Shown: positions 42,207 to 52,242 of the stretch, piece by piece
Layout: each line of letters opens with the position of its first letter
Position numbering within the stretch: the stretch's first letter is position 1
DNA from: a virus
Reading direction: 5' to 3' (one strand)
Virus record (IMG/VR): IMGVR_UViG_3300049595_001870
Coordinates: 53,779 to 117,778 of that record
DNA: 64,000 nucleotides
Notes under the pieces: model-generated
What the model saw: the letters and a program-made list of their open reading frames with translations, nothing else
The model's database searches: none
What the model was told of the DNA's origin: nothing
Program-made: the position numbers and the translations under genes

Positions 42207-43894
42207 TTTTGCAGGCTCCTAGTGGGGGCTAACAGAACGCACGGGTCCACCGACTCTCGCTGACGCTTTTTCCGCTCATCCATCCATTTCACCCACCACG
42301 GCTCGGGGCCGAGCTTCTTGGGTGGCCGGTGGTATTTCGGCTCATGGGCGCAGAGGTATTCCAGAGTCTGAACGGCGTGAACCTCGCCCCTGGTCTGTGG
42401 GGCGTCCGTCACGTACACCACACCGTTCACGGATGTCGTCTTCTTGCGGTAGCGACGGATCTCACGGACGAGATTGGGGCAGGTGCCCTCCAAGAGTCGC
42501 AGCCGCGTGGACCCGTCGCCGCGGATGTGCATCATCTGCCGCACCAGCGCCGTCCGCGCCGGGATGTCGTCGGAGCCAGGGATGAACTGATGACCAGTCA
42601 GAAGGAACTTCACGTTCCGCTTCTTCAGCTCTTCTGAATACAGTTCATGCGGCAACCGGCCGGAGCCAAGGTCGCGCAATGCGCCGCCGTGCATGTCCAT
42701 GATGGCGGCGCAGATGGGCGTGTGCTGAACTTTCTCCGCGAACTGCTCGCCCCAGATCAGCGCGTTGCAGTTGCGAATATACAGCTCATCGTACACAAGC
42801 AGATATCGTTCATCCGGCGGGACGGCCGCAAAGAGCGTGGCCATGACCGCGTGCCCCGGGTCGATGGCGACGTAGCGAGTCCAGTCGTCCGGGACATGAC
42901 CGCCGGGCAGCAACTCACGCCGCATCAGGTGTACCGACGGATTGAAGGTCGGATACATGAGAGTTGATTCGGTGGTGAACTCGCCCTCCGCACGCATGCG
43001 AAGCTCGTCCTGCCCGAGGGCCGACCAGCGTTCGATGTTCTTGCGGCGCTCCTCTTGGTCGATGTGCGGGTTGTCCAAGAAGCGGAGCGTGAACTTTTTG
43101 ATGATGGCCTTTTCGTTGCCGGCCTCGGCCTCGCGGTCGGCGCGCTCGCATAGCCCCAAGAGCGCATCGTTCTTGCTCCACGGCATGGCCGACCAGACAA
43201 AGCGCCCACGGCGATCGGAAAGACGAGCCTGCATCTCACCAACCCATCGCTCGTTATTGATGTCCTCATCGATGTGTACTAAGTCGGCCTGGAACCCCTG
43301 CGGCGGCTCGCCCTCGGACGAGAAGCAGTAGATCGTCCAGCCGTTCAGCAGCTCGGCTCTCTGGAGGTAGTTGGCGTTCTTGAGAACCCAAGAGAAATCC
43401 TTCACCATGCGCGGCGGGATGAGGGGCGGCGCCGGCTTGCTCTCAGGCTTCCTGGCATCGTCCGGGCCAGGACGGAAGGATCGCCAGCGGCCCGTCTCTT
43501 CGTCGCGGATGATTCGGAAGGCTCCGGCCTTAAAGAGCATGGGGTAGACCACCATGCCGATGTGCGGCCAGTTCTTGCCAATGATCACCAAGTTCCCGCC
43601 TTCCTTCGGGTACTTGCCGTACGGATCTTGGCCGGTGGCGGCGCGGGCGTCTTCGACAAAAGTGCAGGCGCTCTTGCCGCTGCGGTTGCCTCCGATTACA
43701 AGCCTTTCGCTTGCAAGACAGCGGTGGAATTCGTCCTGCTTTGGCATCGGCTCATACAGACGCAGCGCCTCAAGCCGGCGTTCCGCCAGCTCGGCCTGCA
43801 CATCCTTCATCTGCCCCAGTTGATGCTGGGTCAGCCCGCCAAGTGGGCCGTCAGGAACCGGCGGCGGGGGTACTTTCGGGTGTCGGCGGGGCAT
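42203..43894 (-). CDS. terL: Large terminase subunit
   Basis: 563 residues. Walker A GGNRSGKS at residues 68-75, Walker B LVHIDED at 205-211, then the nuclease part with VAIDPGH near residue 330. The enzyme pumps DNA into the capsid and cuts it. It lies between portal and a zinc-finger protein that may be the small subunit. Start M1 (43894) fits; the 44-base overlap with the next gene is normal here. Confidence 0.9.
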   Translation of the reverse strand: MPRRHPKVPPPPVPDGPLGGLTQHQLGQMKDVQAELAERRLEALRLYEPMPKQDEFHRCLASERLVIGGNRSGKSACTFVEDARAATGQDPYGKYPKEGGNLVIIGKNWPHIGMVVYPMLFKAGAFRIIRDEETGRWRSFRPGPDDARKPESKPAPPLIPPRMVKDFSWVLKNANYLQRAELLNGWTIYCFSSEGEPPQGFQADLVHIDEDINNERWVGEMQARLSDRRGRFVWSAMPWSKNDALLGLCERADREAEAGNEKAIIKKFTLRFLDNPHIDQEERRKNIERWSALGQDELRMRAEGEFTTESTLMYPTFNPSVHLMRRELLPGGHVPDDWTRYVAIDPGHAVMATLFAAVPPDERYLLVYDELYIRNCNALIWGEQFAEKVQHTPICAAIMDMHGGALRDLGSGRLPHELYSEELKKRNVKFLLTGHQFIPGSDDIPARTALVRQMMHIRGDGSTRLRLLEGTCPNLVREIRRYRKKTTSVNGVVYVTDAPQTRGEVHAVQTLEYLCAHEPKYHRPPKKLGPEPWWVKWMDERKKRQRESVDPCVLLAPTRSLQK

Positions 43895-44408
43895 ATTCCA
43901 ACTTCGGGGAGTCCACTACGGTCACGGCCTTCACGGCAGCCGCCGCTTCTAGCACCTGCCTTCTTAGCTCTACCTCCAGCTCCTCCTCCGTCATCAGCTC
44001 CAGTGGCTTCTTCGCGCCGCCCATGGCCGTGTTGTTGACGACCAGCCGCATCACGCCCTCCAGCATCTTGGTGCGGAAGGCGCCACCGACCGGGGCATCG
44101 TAGAACTGCTTCATGTAGCAGTTCGCAAATCCGCGAACCCCACCGAAGTATTCCATCAACACCTCCAGCAGCTCGCTGGAGTGCGGAATGCAGGCCCCGC
44201 CTACGCGAGCTGCGCCGATAAAGATGTCCACGGCGCCGCGTTCGATCTCGTCCAACTTTTTGGACGAACGGGACTTCCGCGCCTTGCGGATCTTTTTGTT
44301 CCGGCAATTCTTGCATCTGGGGTGCAAGCCATCCTTGGACTTGTGGAAATTCTCGGGCGTGGCGGGAAAGACCCTCCCGCAATCTATGCAAGCGCGGGTG
44401 TCGGACAT
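43851..44408 (-). CDS. Putative small terminase subunit with zinc finger
   Basis: 185 residues. CIDCG and CKNCR at residues 7-34 form a zinc ribbon, followed by a helical body (GFANCYMKQFYDAPVGGA, KMLEGVMRLVVNNTAMGG). Position just before terL and the helical fold support DNA recognition for packaging. It ends in a Pro/Thr tail. The assignment is by context. Confidence 0.55.
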   Translation of the reverse strand: MSDTRACIDCGRVFPATPENFHKSKDGLHPRCKNCRNKKIRKARKSRSSKKLDEIERGAVDIFIGAARVGGACIPHSSELLEVLMEYFGGVRGFANCYMKQFYDAPVGGAFRTKMLEGVMRLVVNNTAMGGAKKPLELMTEEELEVELRRQVLEAAAAVKAVTVVDSPKLEYAPPTPESTPAAGS

Positions 44409-45253
44409 TTCAGATCGATAAGCCTTGTTTGGCCGTCATGCCCAGACTCCCAGGCGTTCTTCAGCTTGTCGCTGACGCCGGACGCCGACATCACCACCGG
44501 CTTGCCGACGCACTTGGGCTTCCAATGCCCGGCCCAGGCGTCCCAATTGCACAGCACCGGGTTGTAGCCGAGCTTCTGCGTGCCAACCAAAGACAGGTCG
44601 CGGGTCATGGTCACATCTTCGGTGGAAGCCTTCTCGGCGGCGTACTTGTCCTTCCACTCGTAGTAGAACCAGGGCTTGTCGGACTCGGTCTTCGGCTCCG
44701 TGAGATCGAAAGCGCGCATGTCATACATGATGAGGCCCGTGGGCAGGGCAGCGCACTCCTGAATCCCGGCCATCTTCACGGCCGTGTGGCGATCGTACAT
44801 CTCCAACTGATAGTCTGGGTTGGGATGGAAGGACTGCATGTTCTGCCAGCGGAACACGTACACGCACTCATGCGGCGGCGGGCCGCAGTACGGGGCACCG
44901 ATCACCACCGGCCCCTTGGCGTAATGTTTGACGATATAATCAAACGAAGACGGGAAGAACGGCTTGGCGTCCGGAGTACCGGCGTACAGGTCCGGCTTCA
45001 TGTCGGAGTCGATCATCAGAAGCACATCGACGCCAAACTGCCGGGCCATGATCACGGCGCGGTTCCGCGTCATGGTGATCGGCGTGTCGGCCAGATTCCA
45101 AATGCGGATCTGATCGACACGCGGATCCTTGGACAAGTCAGCCACGCACGGCACCATCCACTCTCGGATGTCGGGGACCTCAGAGGAGATGCCGCCGTTG
45201 CCGCCGTACGAGAACGTGCAGATGCCGACGTTAAACTTCTGGAGCATGGCCAC
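44384..45253 (-). CDS. Glycosyltransferase (GT-A-like)
   Basis: 289 residues. DVLLMIDSDMKPD has the DxD motif; VIGAPYCGPPPHECVYVF and TRDLSLVGTQK follow. The fold fits GT-A transferases that modify capsid or host surface glycans. It sits between terminase genes and the scaffold/capsid operon, so it may act on the virion or on phage DNA/host LPS. Recalled from related phages; substrate unknown. Confidence 0.7.
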   Translation of the reverse strand: MAMLQKFNVGICTFSYGGNGGISSEVPDIREWMVPCVADLSKDPRVDQIRIWNLADTPITMTRNRAVIMARQFGVDVLLMIDSDMKPDLYAGTPDAKPFFPSSFDYIVKHYAKGPVVIGAPYCGPPPHECVYVFRWQNMQSFHPNPDYQLEMYDRHTAVKMAGIQECAALPTGLIMYDMRAFDLTEPKTESDKPWFYYEWKDKYAAEKASTEDVTMTRDLSLVGTQKLGYNPVLCNWDAWAGHWKPKCVGKPVVMSASGVSDKLKNAWESGHDGQTRLIDLKCPTPALA

Positions 45254-45289
45254 CTCGGGGGGAAGAAGGTGCCATCAGTATACAGACGA

Positions 45290-46918
45290 TCAGCCCCGGC
45301 CGCCAGACCGCAAGAGCGCCAGGCCGCGGTTCATCAGGGCCTGCGATTGGCGGTCGGCTTGGCGGGACCTGGGATTGGCCGGCGGCGCCGGGCGCTGAAG
45401 CGGAGTGCCCTGCGTTCGCTCGGGAATGGGCTGCGCTTGGCCTGCCTTGACTTTCGGTGTGGCCGGCACGGGCTTGCGGAACGCCTCGGCCATGTCGCGG
45501 CGTTGCTCTGGAGTCCAAGTGGCGAACGGGTCCTGTGGAGTGTTTTGCGGCGCTGGCCTCCAGCTACTGACTTTCGCACCTTGCATGGCCAGCTCAGGCG
45601 TCCACTCCACCAACTGGCGGCTACCGGGCATAAACGCCATGGGCGTCAGGCCAGTCTGCTGCTGCATCCTGCGAACCGCTTCAATCTGCGCCTCTAGGCC
45701 CATCACCTGCTCGCCATTTGGCCCGCGTGTCATGCCGGGACGCAGCGGGTAGTCCCACTGGCTTGGCGTCTTCGGTGGCGGCGGCGATGGCGCCGGCGCT
45801 GGCGCCGGCGTGTCTAGCAAACTTTGTGGAAACTCTGGGCCGGCGATCCGGCGCCCACCGGCTGGCGGCAGAGAGGGGCCACTGGGCATTAGCCCGGGAG
45901 GCGGCGGCGCCTCTGGGTCGGCCCCATCTGGAAGCCTACTCTCCGCATCAATGTTGCTGGTTAAGTCTATGCCTGGAGATGCGTCGAATTCCGCCCGGCC
46001 GACTTTTCTCCAGCCCGTTCCTGCCCGCGGCGATTGCCCGCCCGTGCTGAAGCTGGCCTTTTGGCCTGTCTGCGGGTTGATATAAAACTGAAACGCTTGA
46101 GTGACCGCAGAGCCCGGCGGGGCAAAGATGAAATCGTTCGCGCCTGCCACAGGCGGCGGGCTGGGCTGTGCCGGGCCACTAAGTCCCTGTCCAACCAACT
46201 CCTGCCATTTCTGGACCGAGGCTTGGAGACGTTCGTCGTCTTGCGCTTGCAAACTCTTCGCGTCCTGCGGGGAGACGTAGACGGTTCGCGCAGAGCGGGT
46301 TCCGGCATTCATTACATATGGAACGAGCCCTGGGCCTGGGTCGGGGTACATTGGCACCTGGGCGCCAGTTGGTCGATAGCTAGTATCCAGAGGCTGCTGT
46401 CCGGCCCCAGGTGCTGGCGAAGGCATTCCGGCCGCAGGAGGTGCCAAGCTCGGCGCATTCGCACCATACGGCAGGCCGGTGGCGGGATTCACAAATTTGG
46501 GAATGTCCAAAACCTTCTGTGGCGCAGGGGCGGGCGGCATCAACGCGGGCGGCGCGGACTGCTGCCCCAGGTTCTTTATGAGCCGGTCCCGGAATCCGTC
46601 GGGCACCTGCATGCCGTACTGGTCGAACATCGACAGGATGCCATCGACGTTGCCGGTGGCAAACGGGTTTCCTTGGTACACGCCGCTCTTAATGTTCTCG
46701 CCGGCCTGCTGCCACGCCTGCATCGTCGGCACTTTGGTAGCCGGCCTGCCCTCACGCAGGGCTAGGTTGTACTCCCGCTGATTTTTCAGGTGCTGTTGAG
46801 CGTAGGCGTCCTGCCGCTGAAGATAGGACTGGAGGTCCGGGAATTCCCCAAACGGGCTACGCACCTTCCCTTGCGACGGCGGGCTACTTGCCTGCTGCGT
46901 GTTTTGTAATGGCATCAT
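45290..46918 (-). CDS. Pro/Gln-rich virion protein
   Basis: 542 residues. Low-complexity Pro/Ala/Gln throughout, with short folded islands (GRPATKVPTMQAWQQAGENI, FDQYGMQVPDGFRDRLIKNL). Probably flexible virion component. No domain recognised. Confidence 0.55.
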   Translation of the reverse strand: MMPLQNTQQASSPPSQGKVRSPFGEFPDLQSYLQRQDAYAQQHLKNQREYNLALREGRPATKVPTMQAWQQAGENIKSGVYQGNPFATGNVDGILSMFDQYGMQVPDGFRDRLIKNLGQQSAPPALMPPAPAPQKVLDIPKFVNPATGLPYGANAPSLAPPAAGMPSPAPGAGQQPLDTSYRPTGAQVPMYPDPGPGLVPYVMNAGTRSARTVYVSPQDAKSLQAQDDERLQASVQKWQELVGQGLSGPAQPSPPPVAGANDFIFAPPGSAVTQAFQFYINPQTGQKASFSTGGQSPRAGTGWRKVGRAEFDASPGIDLTSNIDAESRLPDGADPEAPPPPGLMPSGPSLPPAGGRRIAGPEFPQSLLDTPAPAPAPSPPPPKTPSQWDYPLRPGMTRGPNGEQVMGLEAQIEAVRRMQQQTGLTPMAFMPGSRQLVEWTPELAMQGAKVSSWRPAPQNTPQDPFATWTPEQRRDMAEAFRKPVPATPKVKAGQAQPIPERTQGTPLQRPAPPANPRSRQADRQSQALMNRGLALLRSGGRG

Positions 46919-46948
46919 GGCTCACGCCTTGGATGAAAGTGAGATCGA

Positions 46949-48979
46949 CTAACGAAAAGGGCTCAATGTGGGGTGAGGTGGAGGCGTATAAAACACACTG
47001 GAGCCCCAAGTATTTTTAGCGGGCCGCTGGGCTAGGTATGTGTCAAGGTCCGCGCCGACCCAAGGATTGGACTCTGGGCGTACATCGCGGCCATCTTGCC
47101 AGTACTTGTCAACAGAGTCTGGTCGCATGGAGTTCATGGTTACTGGATCATAATTTGCGGCAATGGTGTATGCCTTCTCTCTATCTGAACCTTGCAGTGC
47201 GCGAATGCCGGTCTGTCTGCCGAGAGCGGCATTAAGCCATGGGTCCTGAAAGCCATACCGGCTATTCTGCCACCAGCCCGCTTCTTCAGCCATTTGCGGG
47301 TGGCTGTATTGCGGCGCCAGGGCGGGGGCGTCCGCAGCCTGCTTATCAAAAATGTCCAAATACCAATCCCAATCCTTTTGGCTGACGCCGGCCGGCGCGC
47401 GCTGTCGCTCGTCTCCGAAATACTCCATGATCGGCCTGCCGTCCGGGCCAATCATGTTTTTTGCGGTGTCGTATTTCGGTCGCTGGTCCAATGGGACGGC
47501 GGCAAGCCCTTGTTCGTAGTTTCGCCAACGGGCCAGCCGACTGGCATTTGATTCAGCGTTCCAGTTCTGGGCCCTCTCATCCAAGATTAGCGCGTGCTTT
47601 TGGTATTCAGCCTCCATTGCAGCCCGGTCAAATGGGATGCCGCGCTCTTTAAAAGCCTGCTCGGCAGCGGCGAGCTGCTCTGGAACATGGTCCCTGTGCC
47701 TTGTTTTCGCCTTCTCAATTCCTTCCGGCGTTGCCCAGTCAGGCGTAGCCAATGTATTTGTGTCCGAGTGCAGGAACTTGTCTCTGTCGGCAAAACGCTG
47801 TGCCCACGCTCCCCGGAACTCTGGAGGCGCAGCGGCCGGCGCCGCCGCTTGCATCGGGTTGTAGGCCGTGCCTTGGCTGGGCTCAGAAATGGACCGTGCC
47901 GTGCCTGGCGCCGCTGGTGCAGTGGGCCTCGCGGTTGCGTAAATCGGTTGCAGTGGCTGGTTGATGCCGCCGCCGCCCCACCCAATGATCCGAGGCGTTC
48001 CGTCGGCGTGATAGTTGCTATGCCAATACTGGGCCTGCATAGCGTTAGGGCCCCAATAATCGGCCAGCGTCACGCCGTTTGGATATGGGTTGTATCCAGG
48101 CTGGTTTTGAGGCAGGTCCACATTCATCCTTGGGGCAAATGCTTGCTCGCGTGCGGACTGCTCTGCTTGCTGGCGGAGGCTGTCCTGCTGACGCGCGTAC
48201 GCCGCCTCTGCATTAAATCTGGCCGACGATTCGGCGGCTGTTTCGTTATCTCGCCGCGCGGGCGGAGGACCAACTGGCGCCGTATTGACAGCCCTAGCCA
48301 CCTGCTGAGAGCCGGCCGCCGCGGTGCTTGGCGGCTGGGACTGCGGAGCAGCGCGAGATGCCGCGGCGTCCTTGGTCATCTGGCCCAACGTCGTCTGGTT
48401 GCTGTAGCGAGCTGCGTCGTCTTTATAGCTGCGAATTTGCCCCGTCACGTCGCCGGCCAGACGCTGATGCAAAACATCTTGCGACCAGTCGCGCGAGCCA
48501 TATCTATCCATAGCCTTTAGCGCTATTTCAGATTGCGTCCAAGTACCTGGGTCGTACATCTTCATGTAGGCGTCGTACGCCTCGTTGCGCGCAGCCACCA
48601 GCGCATCTTTATTTTCCCAGTCCAAGCTCTTGGAGCCCGCAAAGCCAAAGTTGCCAAATTGCTGTGAGCCGAGGCGCATCAGCCGTCCGTTGGCGTCATA
48701 GTGATCTTCCTCTGGGCCGCGGGCAGCCCCAGTCCCTTGCTGGTTGTAATACTGGACGCCGTCAACCATGCCTGAGTATTGGTTTTGCTGGGACGTGGCT
48801 GAAGCCTTGCCTTGCTGTGGCGAGTAGGCGCTAAAGCCGCCAGCGTTCTGGCCTCCCGCGGCCTGCCCGCCCTGCACAAGGCTGCGAACCTGATTGCCGT
48901 ACGGTTCCACTTGCCCTTGGGCGCGCAACTGATTCTGGCGATTGCGGCTTCCGAAACCGGCGTGACCGAATGCGCTCAT
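46949..48979 (-). CDS. Gln/Ala-rich virion protein
   Basis: 676 residues. Gln/Asn/Ala-rich N-terminal half with a helical island near residues 100-170 (DALVAARNEAYDAYMKMYD), then alternating ordered and disordered blocks. Likely virion. Unknown function. Confidence 0.55.
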   Translation of the reverse strand: MSAFGHAGFGSRNRQNQLRAQGQVEPYGNQVRSLVQGGQAAGGQNAGGFSAYSPQQGKASATSQQNQYSGMVDGVQYYNQQGTGAARGPEEDHYDANGRLMRLGSQQFGNFGFAGSKSLDWENKDALVAARNEAYDAYMKMYDPGTWTQSEIALKAMDRYGSRDWSQDVLHQRLAGDVTGQIRSYKDDAARYSNQTTLGQMTKDAAASRAAPQSQPPSTAAAGSQQVARAVNTAPVGPPPARRDNETAAESSARFNAEAAYARQQDSLRQQAEQSAREQAFAPRMNVDLPQNQPGYNPYPNGVTLADYWGPNAMQAQYWHSNYHADGTPRIIGWGGGGINQPLQPIYATARPTAPAAPGTARSISEPSQGTAYNPMQAAAPAAAPPEFRGAWAQRFADRDKFLHSDTNTLATPDWATPEGIEKAKTRHRDHVPEQLAAAEQAFKERGIPFDRAAMEAEYQKHALILDERAQNWNAESNASRLARWRNYEQGLAAVPLDQRPKYDTAKNMIGPDGRPIMEYFGDERQRAPAGVSQKDWDWYLDIFDKQAADAPALAPQYSHPQMAEEAGWWQNSRYGFQDPWLNAALGRQTGIRALQGSDREKAYTIAANYDPVTMNSMRPDSVDKYWQDGRDVRPESNPWVGADLDTYLAQRPAKNTWGSSVFYTPPPHPTLSPFR

Positions 48980-49131
48980 CGCTCACCCTGCTTGTTTGTC
49001 ATCCGGTCGGTGCCCATGCGGAAGCCCTGGAGCATGCGAACCTGGGTGGCGTCCTTGGATGGCCTGTCGGCCCGGACAGCTCGGATGAGCTGCCGGATGT
49101 AGTTCATGTTGCTATGGGCCGGTCTATCCAT
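48976..49131 (-). CDS. Small basic protein at terminator
   Basis: 51 residues (ATG 49131, or MNYIRQ at 49107). Basic (RQLIRAVRADRPSKDATQVR). Its ATG sits in the T-run of the preceding terminator and there is no good ribosome site, so the start is unsure; its stop overlaps the next gene (ATGA). Confidence 0.45.
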   Translation of the reverse strand: MDRPAHSNMNYIRQLIRAVRADRPSKDATQVRMLQGFRMGTDRMTNKQGER

Positions 49132-49169
49132 AAAAGAAAACAGCCGGCCGGCGCTAGTCCGACCGGCTG
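49132..49169 (-). terminator. Intrinsic terminator after capsid genes
   Basis: On the minus strand CAGCCGG pairs with CCGGCTG around a short loop, followed by TTTTCTTTT. A second hairpin GCCCC-TAGC-GGGGC lies just upstream at 49180-49193. It should end transcription of the capsid cluster. Confidence 0.65.
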
Positions 49170-49198
49170 TCCCCCGTAAGCCCCGCTAGGGGCAATCA

Positions 49199-49483
49199 TC
49201 ACGCGGTCGTTGTGCCGATCAATCCGAGGTTGCCAAGAGCCGTGACCAGCGCCGTGACGCCGGCCGCACCGGCAGTAATGCCGACAGGCTTGGTCGTTAC
49301 GGCCGCGCCGAAGAATCCAAGACGACCGCTGGTCACGCCGACCGAGGCCGTGGACGCACCAATCGTCACGGTGGACGGCGAGATAGTCAGCGAGGAATCG
49401 TCACCAGTGACATGCTGGAGCGCGTCCCAGACGCGGTTTCCGGCAGCCTCGTCGGCCAGGCCAACGATCAATTTGCTACGCAT
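49199..49483 (-). CDS. Small capsid-region protein
   Basis: 94 residues. Ala/Gly/Val/Thr-rich beta-like sequence (SSLTISPSTVTIGASTASVG), possibly a decoration or head-fibre protein. Next to major capsid genes. Unknown. Confidence 0.6.
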   Translation of the reverse strand: MRSKLIVGLADEAAGNRVWDALQHVTGDDSSLTISPSTVTIGASTASVGVTSGRLGFFGAAVTTKPVGITAGAAGVTALVTALGNLGLIGTTTA

Positions 49484-49486
49484 GGG

Positions 49487-50068
49487 TCAGCTCCGCAGGA
49501 TCTTGACGCTCGCCAGCACGTTGGTCCCGGCATTGCCGGCCGACAGGGCTGTGCCCACATGGCCGGGAAGCAGGAGCGTGTTGGCAGAGGTGTGAGCACG
49601 GCCACCCGAGGCACCGCTGGTCGCGGCCTGATCGGTCAGCGAAGAGGTCGAAGCGGCACCCGTGTAGGCCACCAACGTCGTCCCAAGGGCACAGGTCTGG
49701 GCGGGACCCAGCGTGACCTCGGTCTGACCATCGACCGTCAACCAGAACACATCATTGACCGCCACGCCCGTGGCCGGCAGATACTCGTCCACCACGCCAG
49801 CAACGGTGACCGTCACATCGGTGGTGTAGCCGTCCACCTCCGTGATCTTGCCGTTCTTGTAGGCCACCAGCTTCTTGCCGGCGAGCGGCACGGTGGCGAC
49901 GTTCCGCACAGCAACGCAGGTCTTCACCCGGTTGCTCCGCACCTTGCCGGTGCGCGGATTCACATCCGGAAAAGTCTTCACTACGCCCACCCAGTTCTCA
50001 CCGTCCGTGGCACTGGTCACCCCGAGCGTCTGCCCGAGCGAGAAAGGCGGATCGACATACAGGCTCAT
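49487..50068 (-). CDS. Capsid-associated protein, possible decoration protein
   Basis: 193 residues from ATG 50068 with GAGGAG upstream. Beta-rich (VGVVKTFPDVNPRTGKVRSN, TDVTVTVAGVVDEYLP) with a Gly/Ala-rich C-terminus. Position right after the major capsid gene fits a decoration protein. Not proven. Confidence 0.6.
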   Translation of the reverse strand: MSLYVDPPFSLGQTLGVTSATDGENWVGVVKTFPDVNPRTGKVRSNRVKTCVAVRNVATVPLAGKKLVAYKNGKITEVDGYTTDVTVTVAGVVDEYLPATGVAVNDVFWLTVDGQTEVTLGPAQTCALGTTLVAYTGAASTSSLTDQAATSGASGGRAHTSANTLLLPGHVGTALSAGNAGTNVLASVKILRS

Positions 50069-50083
50069 CTGTTACTCCTCGGA

Positions 50084-51196
50084 TCAGGCGATCAGTTTGA
50101 AAAAGTTGCGCGGACTCTTGAACTTAAGGTTGCCGAGCGTCGAAACCACGTAGCGGTACTGCTGCGTAATTTCGTCGTAAAACGGTCCCTCGCTCACCAT
50201 GAGCTGGTTTTCCATGCACAGCAGTTCGACGTTGCCGACGGCAAGACCGTAGCCGGTGTTCGCCGGCACGCTGTTCTCAGACGACACTTCGACGCCGTCC
50301 AGCTCAAAGACATCCGTGAACCCGTAGCTCCGCAAGCCGTTGGTGCGGCTGATGATCACCCGCTCTTTGGCGTCCAGCGTGTTCAGGAAGTCGATGAACA
50401 GCCGGCGGTTCAGGAGGACCATGTCCACCTGATCCTCCTTGGTGTCGTTCCGGCGGGTCTGGTGAAGCGCCTCGCGGACGGCCTTCACGCAGTTGTCCTT
50501 CCAAGTCGTCGCACCGAAGTAGGACGAGTCGGCGTTGACGATTACCGGAGAGAAGAAGTCAAACTCCGGATCCACCTTGCCGTTCGGCCAGGACACCACG
50601 CCGTCCGCGCTGCCGCCGTACGCGCCCAGCACGGTCGAAAGACCGGCGTAGGAGTCGTTCGGGTAGTAGAACGGATCGGCGGCGTTCGCCGAGCGATTGA
50701 CGGCACCGGCCGAAGTGGCGGTGATCGTCTCCGTGGCGTTCATAAACGACTCAACGCCATGGAACCGCAGCTCGTTCCCGGTGGCATAGCCGTCCTGAAT
50801 CCACTCCTGCGCCAGGTACTGCTCCATGCTGGTGAGCAGGCGGCTGGCCATCTTGCCGGCGACGTTCACCAGGGCCTGGGCGCTCCGATTCTCCAGCATT
50901 TCCTTCTTGTAGATGGCGTCCGTGACCTGCGCGCCACGGTACTCCAGCTCCAGTTTCTTCCAGAGATTCTCGCGGCTGAAGGAGCGAGGCGTCTCGCCGT
51001 TGTTGCCGGACGGCGTATGGTTGCGGTACTGGATTTCCCAGTCGAAACCGCGCCCTGACATGTTGGTCCGGATCTGCCCGGAGCCCTCCAGAGCGGCGAA
51101 GAACTTGTACTTCCGCAGCGATGCGATCTCCTCCTCGCGGAGGTGGTTGACGATCGTCGTTGCAATACTACGAGCCCAGTCAGTCGAACTGGCCAT
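50084..51196 (-). CDS. Major capsid protein
   Basis: 370 residues. An N-terminal helical region (ATTIVNHLREEEIASLRKYK) leads to a beta-rich body, VLLNRRLFIDFLNTLDAKER, and a C-terminal GLAVGNVELLCMENQLM. Order scaffold-capsid and a long helix near residues 85-130 fit an HK97-type fold. It is the expected product at this position. Confidence 0.8.
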   Translation of the reverse strand: MASSTDWARSIATTIVNHLREEEIASLRKYKFFAALEGSGQIRTNMSGRGFDWEIQYRNHTPSGNNGETPRSFSRENLWKKLELEYRGAQVTDAIYKKEMLENRSAQALVNVAGKMASRLLTSMEQYLAQEWIQDGYATGNELRFHGVESFMNATETITATSAGAVNRSANAADPFYYPNDSYAGLSTVLGAYGGSADGVVSWPNGKVDPEFDFFSPVIVNADSSYFGATTWKDNCVKAVREALHQTRRNDTKEDQVDMVLLNRRLFIDFLNTLDAKERVIISRTNGLRSYGFTDVFELDGVEVSSENSVPANTGYGLAVGNVELLCMENQLMVSEGPFYDEITQQYRYVVSTLGNLKFKSPRNFFKLIA

Positions 51197-52215
51197 TACA
51201 GCACTCCATCAGTTACGAGCTGGCTGCGCAGCCGCTCTTCAAAGGACATCTTCTGCCTCGGCGCCCGAGGCTCCGTGGTTCCGGCACTGCGGTTTGGTGT
51301 ACGGGTGGCGCGTTCACGGAGGAACTGCATGTTCTGAACGGCCACAGGGTCTGCCGCTTGGGGAGCCGCCGGCGCTTGCGGCACGGCATGACCCTGCGCC
51401 ATTTGCGGCTGCATCTGCTGCATCTGCTGGTATCGCAGATTCAGGAGATCCCTCTGGAGCATGCCAGTGGCGTACTGCCAGCGGGCCTCGGGGGTGGAAA
51501 TCCCGATCTCGGAAGCCTGCTGGATATACGCCTGGATGGCCTGGCCTTCCGGAGTGACCTGGCCGTCGGGACTGTACAGCCAGTCGGAGTTCTGCGACTC
51601 CAAAGACTGCACGTAGTTCTGCGCCTTGTAGGACCCGAGCTGCTGCTGCACAAGCTCCTGGGCCTTGGCCATCGCCACCTGTTCGATGAACGGCTTCAGC
51701 GTGTTCTCGGGATCGGTGACGAACTTCCTCGCGAAGTCCGCGGTGTACGCTTGGTACTCCCGCAGGGCCTGCTGCGCCTCAAACGGCGCGTTGGGATCGA
51801 TCACCTCCTTCCCGGTCTGGGGGTCCCGGACGATGAAGGACCGCCATGTGTCCTTCACCTGCGGAGGATTCCACCACCTGGGCGGTTCCTCCTTTTTCGG
51901 AGCCTGTGCAGCAGCCTGCTCTTGCTTCCACTTCTCGTACGCCTGACGGTTCTGGAGGTATTCCGTGGCGTGCGGGATGATCGACTGGTACTGCTGGAGG
52001 CTGCGCTGGGCCTGCTGAAAGCCGTTGAACGCGCCGTACAGGTTGCGGGCGATCGCCAGATCGTCCTGGCCCTGGAACTCCGGCAGATGGCGGAACGCTT
52101 CGTAGGGGGTCGAAAAGCCGCCCTCGGACGACGCTGCCGGCTGCGAATCAGCCACCGGCGCGGAGGCTTCAGGAGCCTCTGGAGCAGCGGAAAGGTTTTC
52201 GATTTCGTCTGACAT
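51196..52215 (-). CDS. Scaffolding protein
   Basis: 339 residues. Acidic N-terminus (MSDEIENLSA), a Gln/Ala-rich middle with coiled coils (AFNGFQQAQRSLQQYQ), and a basic C-terminal tip (QKMSFEERLRSQL). It lies just before the capsid gene and is expected to guide capsid assembly and then leave. Confidence 0.75.
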   Translation of the reverse strand: MSDEIENLSAAPEAPEASAPVADSQPAASSEGGFSTPYEAFRHLPEFQGQDDLAIARNLYGAFNGFQQAQRSLQQYQSIIPHATEYLQNRQAYEKWKQEQAAAQAPKKEEPPRWWNPPQVKDTWRSFIVRDPQTGKEVIDPNAPFEAQQALREYQAYTADFARKFVTDPENTLKPFIEQVAMAKAQELVQQQLGSYKAQNYVQSLESQNSDWLYSPDGQVTPEGQAIQAYIQQASEIGISTPEARWQYATGMLQRDLLNLRYQQMQQMQPQMAQGHAVPQAPAAPQAADPVAVQNMQFLRERATRTPNRSAGTTEPRAPRQKMSFEERLRSQLVTDGVL

Positions 52216-52242
52216 GGCGTCCTAGACCCTCGGGGGAGCGGG

